This document shows, piece by piece, positions 26,487-35,754 of a stretch of DNA of 64,000 bases (position 1 is its first letter; every line of letters starts with the position of its first letter). The notes below the pieces were generated by a model. It saw only the letters and a list, made by a program, of their open reading frames with translations, was not told the origin of the DNA and ran no database searches. The DNA is from M1-B18 sp048264125 (GTDB lineage: Bacteria > Bacillota > Clostridia > Peptostreptococcales > Natronincolaceae), in contig JBLXDM010000010.1 in the NCBI GenBank assembly GCA_048264125.1, positions 62,001 to 126,000 on the forward strand, in the 5' to 3' direction. The translations under genes were made by a program, and so were the position numbers.

Positions 26487-27674
26487 CTACAATACCTTCA
26501 TTTCCTCTCCAACCAACTTAAACACCTCAACAGCCCTCTCCAGCTGCTCCTTAGTATGCCCAGCAGTAACCATGCATCTTACCCTTCCAAACCCCTTAGG
26601 TACGGTAGGGAAAACAATACCTGAGACATAAACACCATTTTCAAACAGCCTTCTGCTGAACTCCATGGTTTTTGCCTCATCCCCGATGATAACAGGAGTA
26701 ATAGGCGTTTCACTATTCCCTATGTTAAAGCCCAGTCTGCTGATTTTTTCCTTAAAGAACTTAGCATTATCCCATAGCCTGTCGGTGTATTCCGTTGTGC
26801 TCATTAAAAGCTTAACCGCCTCGATAATAGAGCCCACAGCAGCAGGTGGCAAGGAGGTACTGAATAATAGCGGACGACCCCTATGGCTTAACCATTCCCG
26901 CATGGTTTCACTACCCGCAACGTATCCACCGACGACGCCAATCGCTTTAGATAGCGTTCCGATGCTGAAATCAACTCTACCATGAAGATGGAAGTGGTCA
27001 ACAGTACCTCTACCGCTTTCGCCCAATACCCCGGAGCCGTGGGCATCATCAACATAGGTCATGGCACTGTATTTTTCAGCCAGCTCAACCAGATCAGGTA
27101 ATGGGGCAATGTCTCCATCCATACTGAAAACACCGTCAGTAATAATAAGAATATTTCTGTACTTAGCCCTGCATTCCTTCAAAACCGCCTCTAGGTGATT
27201 CATGTCAGAATGCTTGTAAACAGTTTTATCAGCTCTGCTCAATCTAGCACCGTCAATGATACTGGCATGGTTCAATTCATCCGAGATAATGACATCACCC
27301 TTTTCAGTGATGGCTTGAATAGTACCAGCATTACAGTTGAAGCCCGATTGAAAGGTCATTACAGCCTCTTCCCGCTTAAACTCAGCCAACAATCTATCCA
27401 TTTCCTCATGCAGGTCCATATTGCCGATGATGGTCCTTACAGCACCGGAGCCAACACCATACTTCTCCACCGCTTCAATAGCCGCCTTTTTAAGCCTCGG
27501 ATGGTTGGCAAAGCCTAAGTAGTTGTTGGAGGAAAGATTTATAACCCTCTTGCCGTTTAGAATAACCTCCGCTTCACTGGCACTCTCAAGAATTGGCAGC
27601 TTGCGATAAACCCCTTGATCCTTCAGCTCCTGAATCTTCTCCTTTAAAAAGCTTAATTCATGGACATTGCTCAT
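26487..27674 (-). CDS. kbl: Glycine C-acetyltransferase (2-amino-3-ketobutyrate CoA ligase)
   Basis: Alpha-oxoamine synthase of 395 residues, PLP-dependent. Substrate-binding NLSSNNYLGFANHP is near 48, SDELNHASIIDGARLS near 135, DDAHGSGVLG near 208, and the PLP lysine is in GTLSKAIGVVGGY (near 242). Kbl joins glycine and acetyl-CoA to 2-amino-3-ketobutyrate or the reverse. BioF is the main alternative; length and the absence of biotin genes favour Kbl. AGGAGGTACATAA precedes the ATG. Confidence 0.85.
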   Translation of the reverse strand: MSNVHELSFLKEKIQELKDQGVYRKLPILESASEAEVILNGKRVINLSSNNYLGFANHPRLKKAAIEAVEKYGVGSGAVRTIIGNMDLHEEMDRLLAEFKREEAVMTFQSGFNCNAGTIQAITEKGDVIISDELNHASIIDGARLSRADKTVYKHSDMNHLEAVLKECRAKYRNILIITDGVFSMDGDIAPLPDLVELAEKYSAMTYVDDAHGSGVLGESGRGTVDHFHLHGRVDFSIGTLSKAIGVVGGYVAGSETMREWLSHRGRPLLFSTSLPPAAVGSIIEAVKLLMSTTEYTDRLWDNAKFFKEKISRLGFNIGNSETPITPVIIGDEAKTMEFSRRLFENGVYVSGIVFPTVPKGFGRVRCMVTAGHTKEQLERAVEVFKLVGEEMKVL

Positions 27675-27729
27675 TTATGTACCTCCTAATTAATTATTAT
27701 ATTTTGCATATAAACATTATTCTCAAAAG

Positions 27730-27817
27730 CATATTCCTTTATCCGATATGCCGCTTTGCCTAGAGCAAGCCCCAGCTTACAGCTTATGTTTTACAGAGAT
27801 CACCTTCAGCAAAACAT
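27730..27817 (-). promoter_or_regulatory. Structured 5' leader of kbl, function unknown
   Basis: The 336-bp gap upstream of kbl holds three successive hairpins: ATGTTTT/AAAACAT (27786-27817), GGCTTGC/GGCAAAGC (27753-27771) and CATAT/ATATG (27730-27750). No known riboswitch is recognisable and none of the stems has a clear U-tail. A regulated leader is possible. Confidence 0.35.
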
Positions 27818-27949
27818 ATCTACTATTAAAATACCATATATAAATCCAAAATCCTTCTGCCCTTAAAAAGTCGGAATATTATGCCATTTATCTTTAGTAA
27901 TAGGCTTGTTATTCAACATATTCTATTAAGCTAGCATTATCTCAATAGA

Positions 27950-27982
27950 AAGCACAGCAATCTAGACAAGACGGCTGTGCTT
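27950..27982 (-). terminator. Probable terminator after the Lon-like gene
   Basis: Minus strand AAGCACAGC and GCTGTGCTT form a 9-bp stem with a 15-base loop about 30 bp past the stop at 28011. The tail is only TTTCTATT, so it may be weak. The rest of the gap to kbl is described under its leader. Confidence 0.5.
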
Positions 27983-28010
27983 AAGAAAAGTCATAACGAA
28001 AAATTAATAT

Positions 28011-30368
28011 TTAATTCTGCTTAACACTTCTCTCTGCAATGCTTAGATAGTGTTGGAGCTTTTGATTAACCAATTCCTCTATCGCTTCATAGGCCTCACC
28101 CGTTAAAAGCTCAATCCCCTCATAAATATGCTTTACTGCATATATATGGAAGCTGCCTCCCTTAACTGCCTCGACAATTTCATCGGAGAGCATCAAATAA
28201 TCAACATTTTGATAGGGTATAATAACCCCCTGATTGCCTGTCAGACCCCTGCTTTTGCAAATACTAAAAAAGCCCTCAATTTTCTCCGTTACTCCCCCCA
28301 CCGGCTGTATAAAGCCTTTTTGATTAACAGAGCCGGTTACTGCTATGTGCTGCTTTATCGGAATCCCCGACAGGCTGGACAACAGCCCATAAAGCTCGGT
28401 GCTGGAGGCGCTATCACCATCTATACCGCCATAGGACTGCTCAAAGCAGATTCTGGCAGAGAGGGTCAAAGGCTTATCCTGGGCGAATTTCTCCATTAAA
28501 AAACCTGTAAGAATCAATATTCCCTTGTCAAAGATGTCGCCGCTTAAATTTACCTCTCTTTCGATATTTACAATACCCTCCTTGCCTACACTGGTGGTTA
28601 CGGTTATTACAGTGGGCTTGCCAAAGCCGTAGCCCCCACTGCTAATAACCGATAGACCATTTACAACCCCTACCTTTTTACCCTTCACATCGATAAGCAG
28701 TGATTGCTTTGCAAACATTTCCTCAACCTTTTCCTGATATTTTCCACCTCTAAACTGCTTATGCTCAATTGCCTTATCAACATGCTTACCCAAAACTAAG
28801 TCGCTTTTATCAATGCTGGCCCATTGATCTGCCTCCACTAATATTTCAACAATATTATTGAACCTGGTTGAGAGCTTATTTTGATTGCCTGCCAATCGTG
28901 AGCTGTGCTCTATAACCTTGGCAACGCTTTGCTTATGGAAGGGCCTGATATTTTTTGATTTCGTGTAGCTGGCTATAAACTGTGCCATTTGATGCTCGTG
29001 CTCCTTGGTTCTCTCCATCTCATCATCAAAATCCACCTGCACCTTAAAGTACTTTTGGAAATCCTCATCATTGTTGTGCAAAAGATAATATAGATATTCA
29101 TTCCCTAATAGAATGACCTTAAAATCGATTGGGATAGGCTCCAGCTTAAGGGAGGTTACCTCTAGCCCCAGCTGGCTTCCCATATTTTCAACAGAAACCT
29201 CCTTGGTCTGCAATATACGCTTTAAGGCTTCCCATGAATATGGGTTAGTTAATAGCTTATAGGCCTCTATAATAAGGTAGCCGCCATTGGCCTGATGTAT
29301 GGCTCCGGGCTTAATATGCAGGAAGCTGGTTTGCATAACACCGTTTACGCTTACATATTCTATCGTTCCCGTCAGCTTGTTTAGGGTTGGGTTAAATTCC
29401 ATGATAACTGGAGCACCCTTGGATTTACTATGATCAATAAAAAGATTCACCTTATATTTTTTAAGCTCGGGACTACTCTCAACCTTTTGCTTTATGTCGG
29501 ACTCTATTTCGTCCTCCTCCATAATGAATTGATACAGGTTCTCCACTATGTCCTTTTGGACTCTATTTAAATGCTCTGACACCTTTTCACACTTTTCATA
29601 CCTTTTCATTAAATCAGTCATAAGGGGATTAACCACGAAAAGACCCACCTGCGTCTCCAGCTGTACCATTTTCTTTTTAGCCAGACGCTCCAGATTTTTA
29701 ATCTTTATCAAAATCTCTAATGCCATTTCCTCCACATCTTCGGCATTCTTTTCAAGAAACTGCTTAATCTCCTCATCCAGCTCCTTAATATCCTCGTCAT
29801 TAAGCTCCTGCTCATTGATATAGGGCTTAAAAACAAAGCCTGTGCTGGTTACCTTAATTAAAAAGAACTTTTCCTTTGCATAGGCAGATAAATTTTGCAG
29901 CAGCTTGCTTTTATCTTCAGTATAGCCTTTATTTATTTCATTTTTTTGCTTTTCATAATCCTCACTGTTGAAGGCCCTGGATATCTGGAGTATTAAGTCC
30001 TCCAATAGCTCCTCCATATCGCTCTTAAAAACCTTACCCATGCCGGCAGGTAAATTCAAGGCAACGGCCTTATCCGGCATATCAAAGCCATACACATAGC
30101 ACCAATCCTGAGGAATCTCCTCCCTTACGGATATGCCCTGCAGCAGATTCTTTGTATAGGTGGTTTTACCTGTACCCTTAGCCCCACTGACGTATATATG
30201 GTAGCTATTATGGTCGATGCCCAGCCCAAACCTCATGGCCTCCTCTGCCCTCTTTTGACCCATTATGCCATGAAGCTCCGGCAGCTCATCGGTGGTTTCA
30301 AAGTAAAAGTTATTTATATCACAGTATTTTTTTAACTCCCTATAGGATAGTTCAGGGTAATCAGACAT
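28011..30368 (-). CDS. Lon-like ATP-dependent protease (AAA_32 plus Lon_C)
   Basis: A 785-residue protein when started at the ATG at 30368, which follows GGGAGGGAGAATTC; a longer reading from 30404 has no ribosome site. The N-terminal P-loop is VSGAKGTGKTTYTKN (near 48), a long helical insert covers about 130-270, and the C-terminal Lon protease domain has catalytic Ser in GGIDGDSASST and Lys in VTEKIEGFF. It lacks the Lon substrate-binding N-domain, so it is not housekeeping Lon. Targets unknown. Confidence 0.88.
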   Translation of the reverse strand: MSDYPELSYRELKKYCDINNFYFETTDELPELHGIMGQKRAEEAMRFGLGIDHNSYHIYVSGAKGTGKTTYTKNLLQGISVREEIPQDWCYVYGFDMPDKAVALNLPAGMGKVFKSDMEELLEDLILQISRAFNSEDYEKQKNEINKGYTEDKSKLLQNLSAYAKEKFFLIKVTSTGFVFKPYINEQELNDEDIKELDEEIKQFLEKNAEDVEEMALEILIKIKNLERLAKKKMVQLETQVGLFVVNPLMTDLMKRYEKCEKVSEHLNRVQKDIVENLYQFIMEEDEIESDIKQKVESSPELKKYKVNLFIDHSKSKGAPVIMEFNPTLNKLTGTIEYVSVNGVMQTSFLHIKPGAIHQANGGYLIIEAYKLLTNPYSWEALKRILQTKEVSVENMGSQLGLEVTSLKLEPIPIDFKVILLGNEYLYYLLHNNDEDFQKYFKVQVDFDDEMERTKEHEHQMAQFIASYTKSKNIRPFHKQSVAKVIEHSSRLAGNQNKLSTRFNNIVEILVEADQWASIDKSDLVLGKHVDKAIEHKQFRGGKYQEKVEEMFAKQSLLIDVKGKKVGVVNGLSVISSGGYGFGKPTVITVTTSVGKEGIVNIEREVNLSGDIFDKGILILTGFLMEKFAQDKPLTLSARICFEQSYGGIDGDSASSTELYGLLSSLSGIPIKQHIAVTGSVNQKGFIQPVGGVTEKIEGFFSICKSRGLTGNQGVIIPYQNVDYLMLSDEIVEAVKGGSFHIYAVKHIYEGIELLTGEAYEAIEELVNQKLQHYLSIAERSVKQN

Positions 30369-30451
30369 GAATTCTCCCTCCCATCTGCAGACTGAATTTT
30401 GCACTTACTATCATGGTATTCAGCGGACGAGGAATCCTACACAGTTTTCTG

Positions 30452-30483
30452 CAAAAAAATACGATAGGGCTGGCCTATCGTAT
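30452..30483 (-). terminator. Terminator after the heptad-repeat gene
   Basis: Perfect 10-bp stem ATACGATAGG-CCAGC-CCTATCGTAT on the minus strand followed by TTTTTTT. The same stem sequence, slightly changed, ends the chemoreceptor gene at 31444-31476. Confidence 0.92.
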
Positions 30484-30517
30484 GTAATGCATCATCAAAT
30501 TATCAAAAGCATATGCC

Positions 30518-31081
30518 CTACTCCTCAGCAACCCTATCGGCAATTTGATTGAGTTCCTTCTTTATGTGGTATATTTCACTTTCATGTTCAAAAGCCTTGT
30601 GAACTAAGTATTCCATGTTACGTTGTATTTTAGTCAGGCTTTTTTGAGTCTCGGCTCTAAATTCTGTAAGTATTGCTGTCTGTTCAATAACTGCATCTAG
30701 TTTATTTTCAATACTGTCAAATCTTTGATCTGCGTTGTCAAGTCTTTGGTCTACTTTTTCAAGTCTTTGCTCTACTCTATCCATTCTCTGGTCTAAGTTG
30801 TCAAGTCTCTGGTCCACCTTATCTAGTCTCTGTTCTACTTTATCAAGTCTTTGATCTACTCTATCCAGTCTTTCATCTACGTTGTCAAGCCTTTGCTCTA
30901 TCTTGACTAATCTCTCGTCTACCGTATCGAGCCTTTGATCTACCTTATCTAGTCTTTCATTTACTTTATCTAGTCTCTGCTCTATAGCTTCAAATTTACT
31001 GTCAAATTTTTTCTCCATGCTGTCTAGTCTTACATTAAGCTTACTTACCTCACCTAATAATTGCTTCAGTAATTCCTCCAT
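30518..31081 (-). CDS. Coiled-coil protein built of about 13 heptad repeats
   Basis: A 187-residue protein. Residues about 30-125 are near-exact heptads of the form QRLDKVD (variants ERLDRVD, QRLDNLD), predicting one long, charged coiled coil of about 140 angstroms. Short non-repeat ends follow (EQTAILTEFRAETQKSLTKIQRNMEYLVHKAFEHESEIYHIKKELNQIADRV). There is no membrane segment, so it is cytoplasmic. In DNA it is a 21-bp tandem repeat, prone to length change. GGGGGTGAATCT precedes the ATG. Function unknown. Confidence 0.85.
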   Translation of the reverse strand: MEELLKQLLGEVSKLNVRLDSMEKKFDSKFEAIEQRLDKVNERLDKVDQRLDTVDERLVKIEQRLDNVDERLDRVDQRLDKVEQRLDKVDQRLDNLDQRMDRVEQRLEKVDQRLDNADQRFDSIENKLDAVIEQTAILTEFRAETQKSLTKIQRNMEYLVHKAFEHESEIYHIKKELNQIADRVAEE

Positions 31082-31111
31082 AGATTCACCCCCACAAACG
31101 TTTATACTATT

Positions 31112-31140
31112 ATTATAGATTAGTGTAGAGGGTCGCGCAA
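31112..31140 (-). promoter_or_regulatory. Promoter of the heptad-repeat gene
   Basis: Minus strand TTGCGC (31135-31140), 17-bp spacer, TATAAT (31112-31117), about 30 bp before the ATG. Upstream, 31141-31443 is AT-rich with no gene; I see nothing else there. Confidence 0.75.
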
Positions 31141-31443
31141 GGAAATTTTGTAATATTTTAAGGTTTTTGTTTTGTTACATTTATTCCTGTGCGATATATA
31201 GACTTATCAAGTGATATGGGACTTATTGATATTTTTGTCCTTAGGCTATTAGTCAACTTTTTCTCTATCATTAGAAAAAACACTGTACATTATATCTAAA
31301 TTAGATTGAACTGACAAAATTTAATTATTGTTATATCAACGTCGCTTACAGCTAATAAGATGATATTTGTAGCTAACCCTGTTTCCGGTTGAGCCTATAA
31401 GATAACAATTTTCTATGTGCATATATGCATCTACACATTTATA

Positions 31444-31476
31444 CAAAAAATACGACAGGATCACTCCTATCGTATT
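31444..31476 (-). terminator. Terminator after the chemoreceptor gene
   Basis: Minus strand AATACGATAGGAG-TGATC-CTGTCGTATTTTTTG: about 10 paired bases with a U6 tail. Related in sequence to the terminator at 30452-30483. Confidence 0.85.
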
Positions 31477-31519
31477 CGATGGTTTATATTTCTTAAATTA
31501 ACAGCTTATCAATACTGCT

Positions 31520-33517
31520 CTAAATCTTAAATTTATCCACCTGCTGCTGCATATCTATTATCCGATCAGACATGTTTTTGGCTGAAACTGCTACTTCCTC
31601 TGATGAAGCAGCCATTTCCTCAGTAGCGGCTGAAATTTCTTGGGATGATGCCGATATTTCCTCTGCAACCGCCGAAGCATCCTCTACCCTTAAAAGTATC
31701 GTGCCTTTATCACTATTAATCTCTAGAGCTGATGCGCTAGCTGCTTGAATTTTAGTTCCAATATCCTGTATAGCTATAACGATATCCTGATAGGATGCAA
31801 TTACCTTTTCTGTTACGGTGGTCTGTGTATTCAGCTCCTTACTCAGTCCATCTGTTGTCTCAATTATTGAATTTGCATCTGTGGTTATATTATTAATTAA
31901 AAGGTTAATATTTTGCAATGACTGCTGTGACTGTTCAGCAAGCTTTCTAATTTCATCAGCCACTACTGCAAAGCCCTTTCCTGCTTCACCTGCCCTAGCA
32001 GCTTCAATAGCTGCATTTAGAGCCAATAGATTTGTTTGCTCTGCAATTCCGTTAATTAGCTTCGTAATCTCCGTCACCTTATTGATGTTTATATTAAAAC
32101 CGCTGATCTTACTTGTAAAATCCTTAAAGGCAGTATCCATGATATTAATTGATTCAATCAGGGACTGCATATCCTGATTTCCTTTATTAGACATACTATT
32201 AATGCCCTTTGACTTATCATCAATATCCTCAATATTTTTGACTATTGCTTCAAGCTTTTCACTAAAGGCAAATAAGGTTTCATTGATACACTCTAGTCCC
32301 TTTGCCTGAGAACCCACTCCTTCTGCCGTCTCCTGTATGGCATTGGCAACGCTATCTGAGGTTGCAGACATTTGTTGAGCTACTGCATTTAATGCATCGG
32401 AGTCCTTGGTAATTGCCATAGAAGCATCCTTTATGGAAGTTATCATGGAGCTAACAGATTCCTTCATAATGTGCATCGATCGATAGGTTGCTGCAATCTC
32501 GTCTTTTCCTTCCTTGGCCATATGGCTTTTAATACTAAAATCACCCTTCGCAACAATATCTAGCTCATTAGCGATTCCCTTTATCTGTTTTGAGAAGGAA
32601 TTTGTTATTATATAGGTTAAAAGCAGGCTTATTATGATTATAATCGTTGATGCAACCACAATGCCCTGCTGCATTGAATCTAGGGAGGATAACATTTCTA
32701 TTTCCGGGACAGTGACAGCTAAAAACCAATTTGTATTAGCTACAGGTGCATAGGCTACAAATTTATTAATATCATTATATGTATATTCACCGAAGCCTGT
32801 TTCTCCTGAAATCATTTTACTCATAATATTAGCAAGAGTAACTAGTGTTTCGTCTGTTTTAGCTAACTCTATTACATTCTCACCAGTTATCACAGAATCT
32901 TGATTGTAGTGGGCTACTGATGTACCTGTCCCATTGACCATGAAGGCCCTACCAGTTGTTCCTAAAACGATATCATTGGTAATAGCACTTAATTCGTCCC
33001 CATGCCTTGCGCCAATCAAAACACCAACTACTTTACCGTCGTCTCCTTTGATAGGGACTGCATAATTTACAATTAATGTCTTATTATCTTCTCTACTTAT
33101 AATTGGATCCGTTACTACTGATTTTCCCTGCAAGGCATCTTGATAATATGGCCTTTCTTTAAGATTAATTGTTACTCTAGCCATAGTAAAGGTATTTCCT
33201 TCTGCATCTCCTATGCCTAAGGATAAATATCCTCCTCTTTTAGCTTCCTTTTCCAGGTATTGCATTTTTTCTTCTAAAGAAATATTTGGATCTATAATTT
33301 TTTCGGTATTTGCTATTGTCAAAAGCTCACTAAAACGTGTATCTATTCTTGCTTCTACAACCCGAACTGCTTCCACCACAGTCTTAGTTGTTAATTCCTT
33401 TACAACGGTTTGTAGGGCTGTTATAGAGGTGTTATACGAAATAGCACCTAGCCCTATACAGACTACTACTAATAGAACGCCAAACATTAAAACTAGCTTT
33501 GTTTTTATACTCGTCAT
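31520..33517 (-). CDS. Methyl-accepting chemotaxis protein with double-Cache sensor
   Basis: A 665-residue transducer from the ATG at 33517 (GGAGGCATAAAT before it; the longer reading from 33559 lacks a site). Membrane segments are near 7-28 and 270-292 and enclose a dCache ligand domain (AVPIKGDDGKVVGVLIGARHGDELS). HAMP follows, then the signalling domain with the tip AEQTNLLALNAAIEAARAGEAGKGFAVVADEIRKLAEQS. The ligand is unknown. No che genes are in the window. A sigma-D-like promoter lies upstream. Confidence 0.93.
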   Translation of the reverse strand: MTSIKTKLVLMFGVLLVVVCIGLGAISYNTSITALQTVVKELTTKTVVEAVRVVEARIDTRFSELLTIANTEKIIDPNISLEEKMQYLEKEAKRGGYLSLGIGDAEGNTFTMARVTINLKERPYYQDALQGKSVVTDPIISREDNKTLIVNYAVPIKGDDGKVVGVLIGARHGDELSAITNDIVLGTTGRAFMVNGTGTSVAHYNQDSVITGENVIELAKTDETLVTLANIMSKMISGETGFGEYTYNDINKFVAYAPVANTNWFLAVTVPEIEMLSSLDSMQQGIVVASTIIIIISLLLTYIITNSFSKQIKGIANELDIVAKGDFSIKSHMAKEGKDEIAATYRSMHIMKESVSSMITSIKDASMAITKDSDALNAVAQQMSATSDSVANAIQETAEGVGSQAKGLECINETLFAFSEKLEAIVKNIEDIDDKSKGINSMSNKGNQDMQSLIESINIMDTAFKDFTSKISGFNININKVTEITKLINGIAEQTNLLALNAAIEAARAGEAGKGFAVVADEIRKLAEQSQQSLQNINLLINNITTDANSIIETTDGLSKELNTQTTVTEKVIASYQDIVIAIQDIGTKIQAASASALEINSDKGTILLRVEDASAVAEEISASSQEISAATEEMAASSEEVAVSAKNMSDRIIDMQQQVDKFKI

Positions 33518-33631
33518 ATTTATGCCTCCAAAAATCTTGTTTTTAACAATAATATACAACAGTATTAATTATCCATCAATGTTTTTGTTGTAATTTGTAA
33601 ATTTTTGAGGCAATTTGTCGATTAATTAGGT

Positions 33632-33658
33632 ATATCGACCCAGTATATAGGTTTGTTA
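33632..33658 (-). promoter_or_regulatory. Candidate sigma-D (motility sigma factor) promoter of the chemoreceptor
   Basis: Minus strand TAAC (33655-33658), 15-bp spacer, GTCGATAT (33632-33639), one mismatch each from the Bacillus SigD consensus TAAA-N15-GCCGATAT. It is about 115 bp upstream of the chosen ATG, which fits a chemotaxis gene. Confidence 0.55.
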
Positions 33659-33762
33659 TTTATCTAACTTTTTCCTCATTTTATTTAACGCATCTATAAA
33701 TAAGCTTTGTAAATTTTACTTAAAAGCTATAATTTTCACTTCAGCTTTAGTTATACCTGAGG

Positions 33763-34791
33763 CTAATGATTCCCCTCTATCCTCCCCAAAGCCCATCTAG
33801 CATACTCACTAATATCCTCCCTCGGGTCCTCCAGCAAGGTCAGCAGTAGCGGTATTGCCCTTTTATCCTTCAGGTTCCCCAGAGCTATGATGGCATTTCT
33901 CTGCAATACCTTCTTTCCCCGCCAGCCGGAGGCATTTGTGCTGAAGAGCTGTTGAAACTCTTTATTAGTCAGCTTTAGGAGCTTTTCTATATCCACCTTA
34001 TTGGACAGCTCCTTTGGTATGAAATCCTCTGAGGCAGAACCCTTTACCCCTATGTTATGAGGGCAGACCTGCTGGCATATATCGCAGCCATATAGCCTAT
34101 TATTTAGCTTTATTCGTTCCTCCTCTGTAAGCTCACCCTTAGCTTGCAGGAGATAGGACAAGCACTTTTTGGCATTAAAGCCCTGACCTTCCTCCAATGC
34201 CTTTCCTGGACAGGCCTCTATACAGCGTCGACAGCCCATACATTTATCCTCAAGGGGGGCATCCGCCTCTATTTCTAGATTTGTCAGCATATAGCCTATG
34301 AAAAACCATGAGCCATAATCCTTATTAATAAGGGCATTATTGTAGCCATACCAGCCCAGACCTGCCTTGTAGGCCAGATAACGGTCCACTAAAGGCCCTG
34401 TATCTACAAAGGATTTATACTCTAGCCCCGGTTCCACACCCTTTATATATTCCCCCAGAGCCTGTAGCTTCTCCTTCAATACTAAATGATAATCCCTTCC
34501 CCAAGCTGTTCGGGCCAGCTCTCCATAGAGCTGAGGCTCCTCATTTGAGAGCCTTGTGTCATCTATGTAATAGGCCTGTCCTATAACTATGATGGACTTA
34601 GCGTTTTCCATGGTCCTTAAGGGGTTTATTCTAAGTTCAATGTCTTTCTCCTCAAAGCCCGAAAGGTACCCCTTATTTTTTCTATCCTCAAGGATGGGTC
34701 TTAGCTCGTTAAAGGGCTCCGCTTTTATAAAGCCAATTAAATCTATTCCGATGGCCTTGGCATATGATATTATCTCGGTCTTTAGCTGCAT
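33763..34791 (-). CDS. queG: Epoxyqueuosine reductase
   Basis: QueG of 342 residues, which reduces epoxyqueuosine to queuosine in tRNA using a corrinoid and two [4Fe-4S] clusters. Cluster cysteines are in CMGCRRCIEACPG and YGCDICQQVCPHN, and a C-terminal HEAT-like repeat (RAIPLLLTLLEDPREDISEYARWALGRI) contacts tRNA. Its need for cobalamin links it to the operon at 4904-14052. Element B lies immediately upstream. Confidence 0.93.
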   Translation of the reverse strand: MQLKTEIISYAKAIGIDLIGFIKAEPFNELRPILEDRKNKGYLSGFEEKDIELRINPLRTMENAKSIIVIGQAYYIDDTRLSNEEPQLYGELARTAWGRDYHLVLKEKLQALGEYIKGVEPGLEYKSFVDTGPLVDRYLAYKAGLGWYGYNNALINKDYGSWFFIGYMLTNLEIEADAPLEDKCMGCRRCIEACPGKALEEGQGFNAKKCLSYLLQAKGELTEEERIKLNNRLYGCDICQQVCPHNIGVKGSASEDFIPKELSNKVDIEKLLKLTNKEFQQLFSTNASGWRGKKVLQRNAIIALGNLKDKRAIPLLLTLLEDPREDISEYARWALGRIEGNH

Positions 34792-34817
34792 CCTTTAACC
34801 CCCTATTATATAATGAT

Positions 34818-35003
34818 TGAGGAAATTACATATTATTAAGGAGTGCATATACATTTTTAGTTTATACAAAGTTAAAAGTTTATCGCCCAGTGTCTAGGGC
34901 TAATAACATCTAAAAACAGAATATATTAGCCCGTGGGACACTAAGCAGGAAGCTTTTAACTTTGTATAAACACACTACTTATCTTTATTATGCAATTTCC
35001 TCA
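34818..35003 (-). repeat. Palindromic intergenic element, family 1, copy B
   Basis: A 186-bp full copy with ends TGAGGAAATTACAT and ATGCAATTTCCTCA. Loop sides are TCGCCCA and ACTAAGCAGG; the stem between them reads GTGTC/GACAC, where copies C-E have GTGCC/GGCAC. It is between lepB and queG (both minus), 27 bp before the queG start. Confidence 0.88.
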
Positions 35004-35020
35004 AGTACTATTATATCATG

Positions 35021-35575
35021 CTAATAGGGATTCAGAAAAACCTGTATTTCTTTAAGGGGCCATATTCTGACTAACGCCCTACCCTTTATGTGATCCATTT
35101 CAACGAAGCCGAAGCTGCGGCTATCATTGCTGTCATTTCTGTTATCCCCCATTACAAATATCATTCCCTCCGGCACCGTTCCCTCTAAAACACTATAGCC
35201 CTTGTCCATAAAGGCCTCTTTGGCAACATATGCCTCCTCCTGCCTTTCATCATTAATATATAGAAGGCCATCAGCTAATTTAAAGGAATCCCCCGACTTT
35301 GCCACAACTCTTTTGATAAACAGCTCCTCCTCCAGCAGATGAGGTGGATTGAATATAACGATATCCCCTACATCAGGATGCTTGCTAATAAGCGACAGCT
35401 TTAATACCAGAATTCTGTCCCTCGTGTTTAAGGTAGGATACATGGACTGGCCTTCTACTACAGCAAAGCCAAATAAAAATTTATCTATTAAAAGTGCTAT
35501 TACAAGGGCAACAACCAGCAGCTTTACCTTATCTATTAAAAATTCTTTAATTTTCTTCATAGCATCCCATCCCAT
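35021..35575 (-). CDS. lepB: Signal peptidase I
   Basis: Type I signal peptidase of 184 residues with one N-terminal membrane anchor (about 17-36). The catalytic serine is Ser44 in EGQSMYPTL and the general-base lysine is Lys88 in FIKRVVAKSGD; MGDNRNDSNDSRSFG is the family's box E. It cleaves signal peptides outside the membrane. Starts at 35575 and 35560 are both possible. Confidence 0.94.
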   Translation of the reverse strand: MGWDAMKKIKEFLIDKVKLLVVALVIALLIDKFLFGFAVVEGQSMYPTLNTRDRILVLKLSLISKHPDVGDIVIFNPPHLLEEELFIKRVVAKSGDSFKLADGLLYINDERQEEAYVAKEAFMDKGYSVLEGTVPEGMIFVMGDNRNDSNDSRSFGFVEMDHIKGRALVRIWPLKEIQVFLNPY

Positions 35576-35695
35576 TTTGAGTATTAGTACTAAGTATTAA
35601 CCATAATTACCATATTTATTATGGCTAGGATAATCTCTGTATGTTCTATCTATGAAGATATGCTTTTTGAGTTGTCGCTTATGCAAAAAATCAGA

Positions 35696-35743
35696 ACAAA
35701 AAAAAGCCCATATTTCGTAGGCTTTGCCGTGAAATATGGACCT
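35696..35743 (-). terminator. Terminator after the EamA transporter gene
   Basis: Minus strand CCATATTTC and GAAATATGG form a 9-bp stem around a 14-base loop, followed by GCTTTTTTTT. It lies just past the stop at 35755. Confidence 0.85.
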
Positions 35744-35754
35744 TATTGTATATT

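Noticed and set aside
27675..28010. Glycine riboswitch or T-box in front of kbl
   Set aside because: Neither the paired glycine aptamer blocks nor a T-box sequence is present.
30720..30990. Regular 21-bp repeats that look like a CRISPR or satellite array
   Set aside because: They have no spacers and encode in-frame heptads of a protein.
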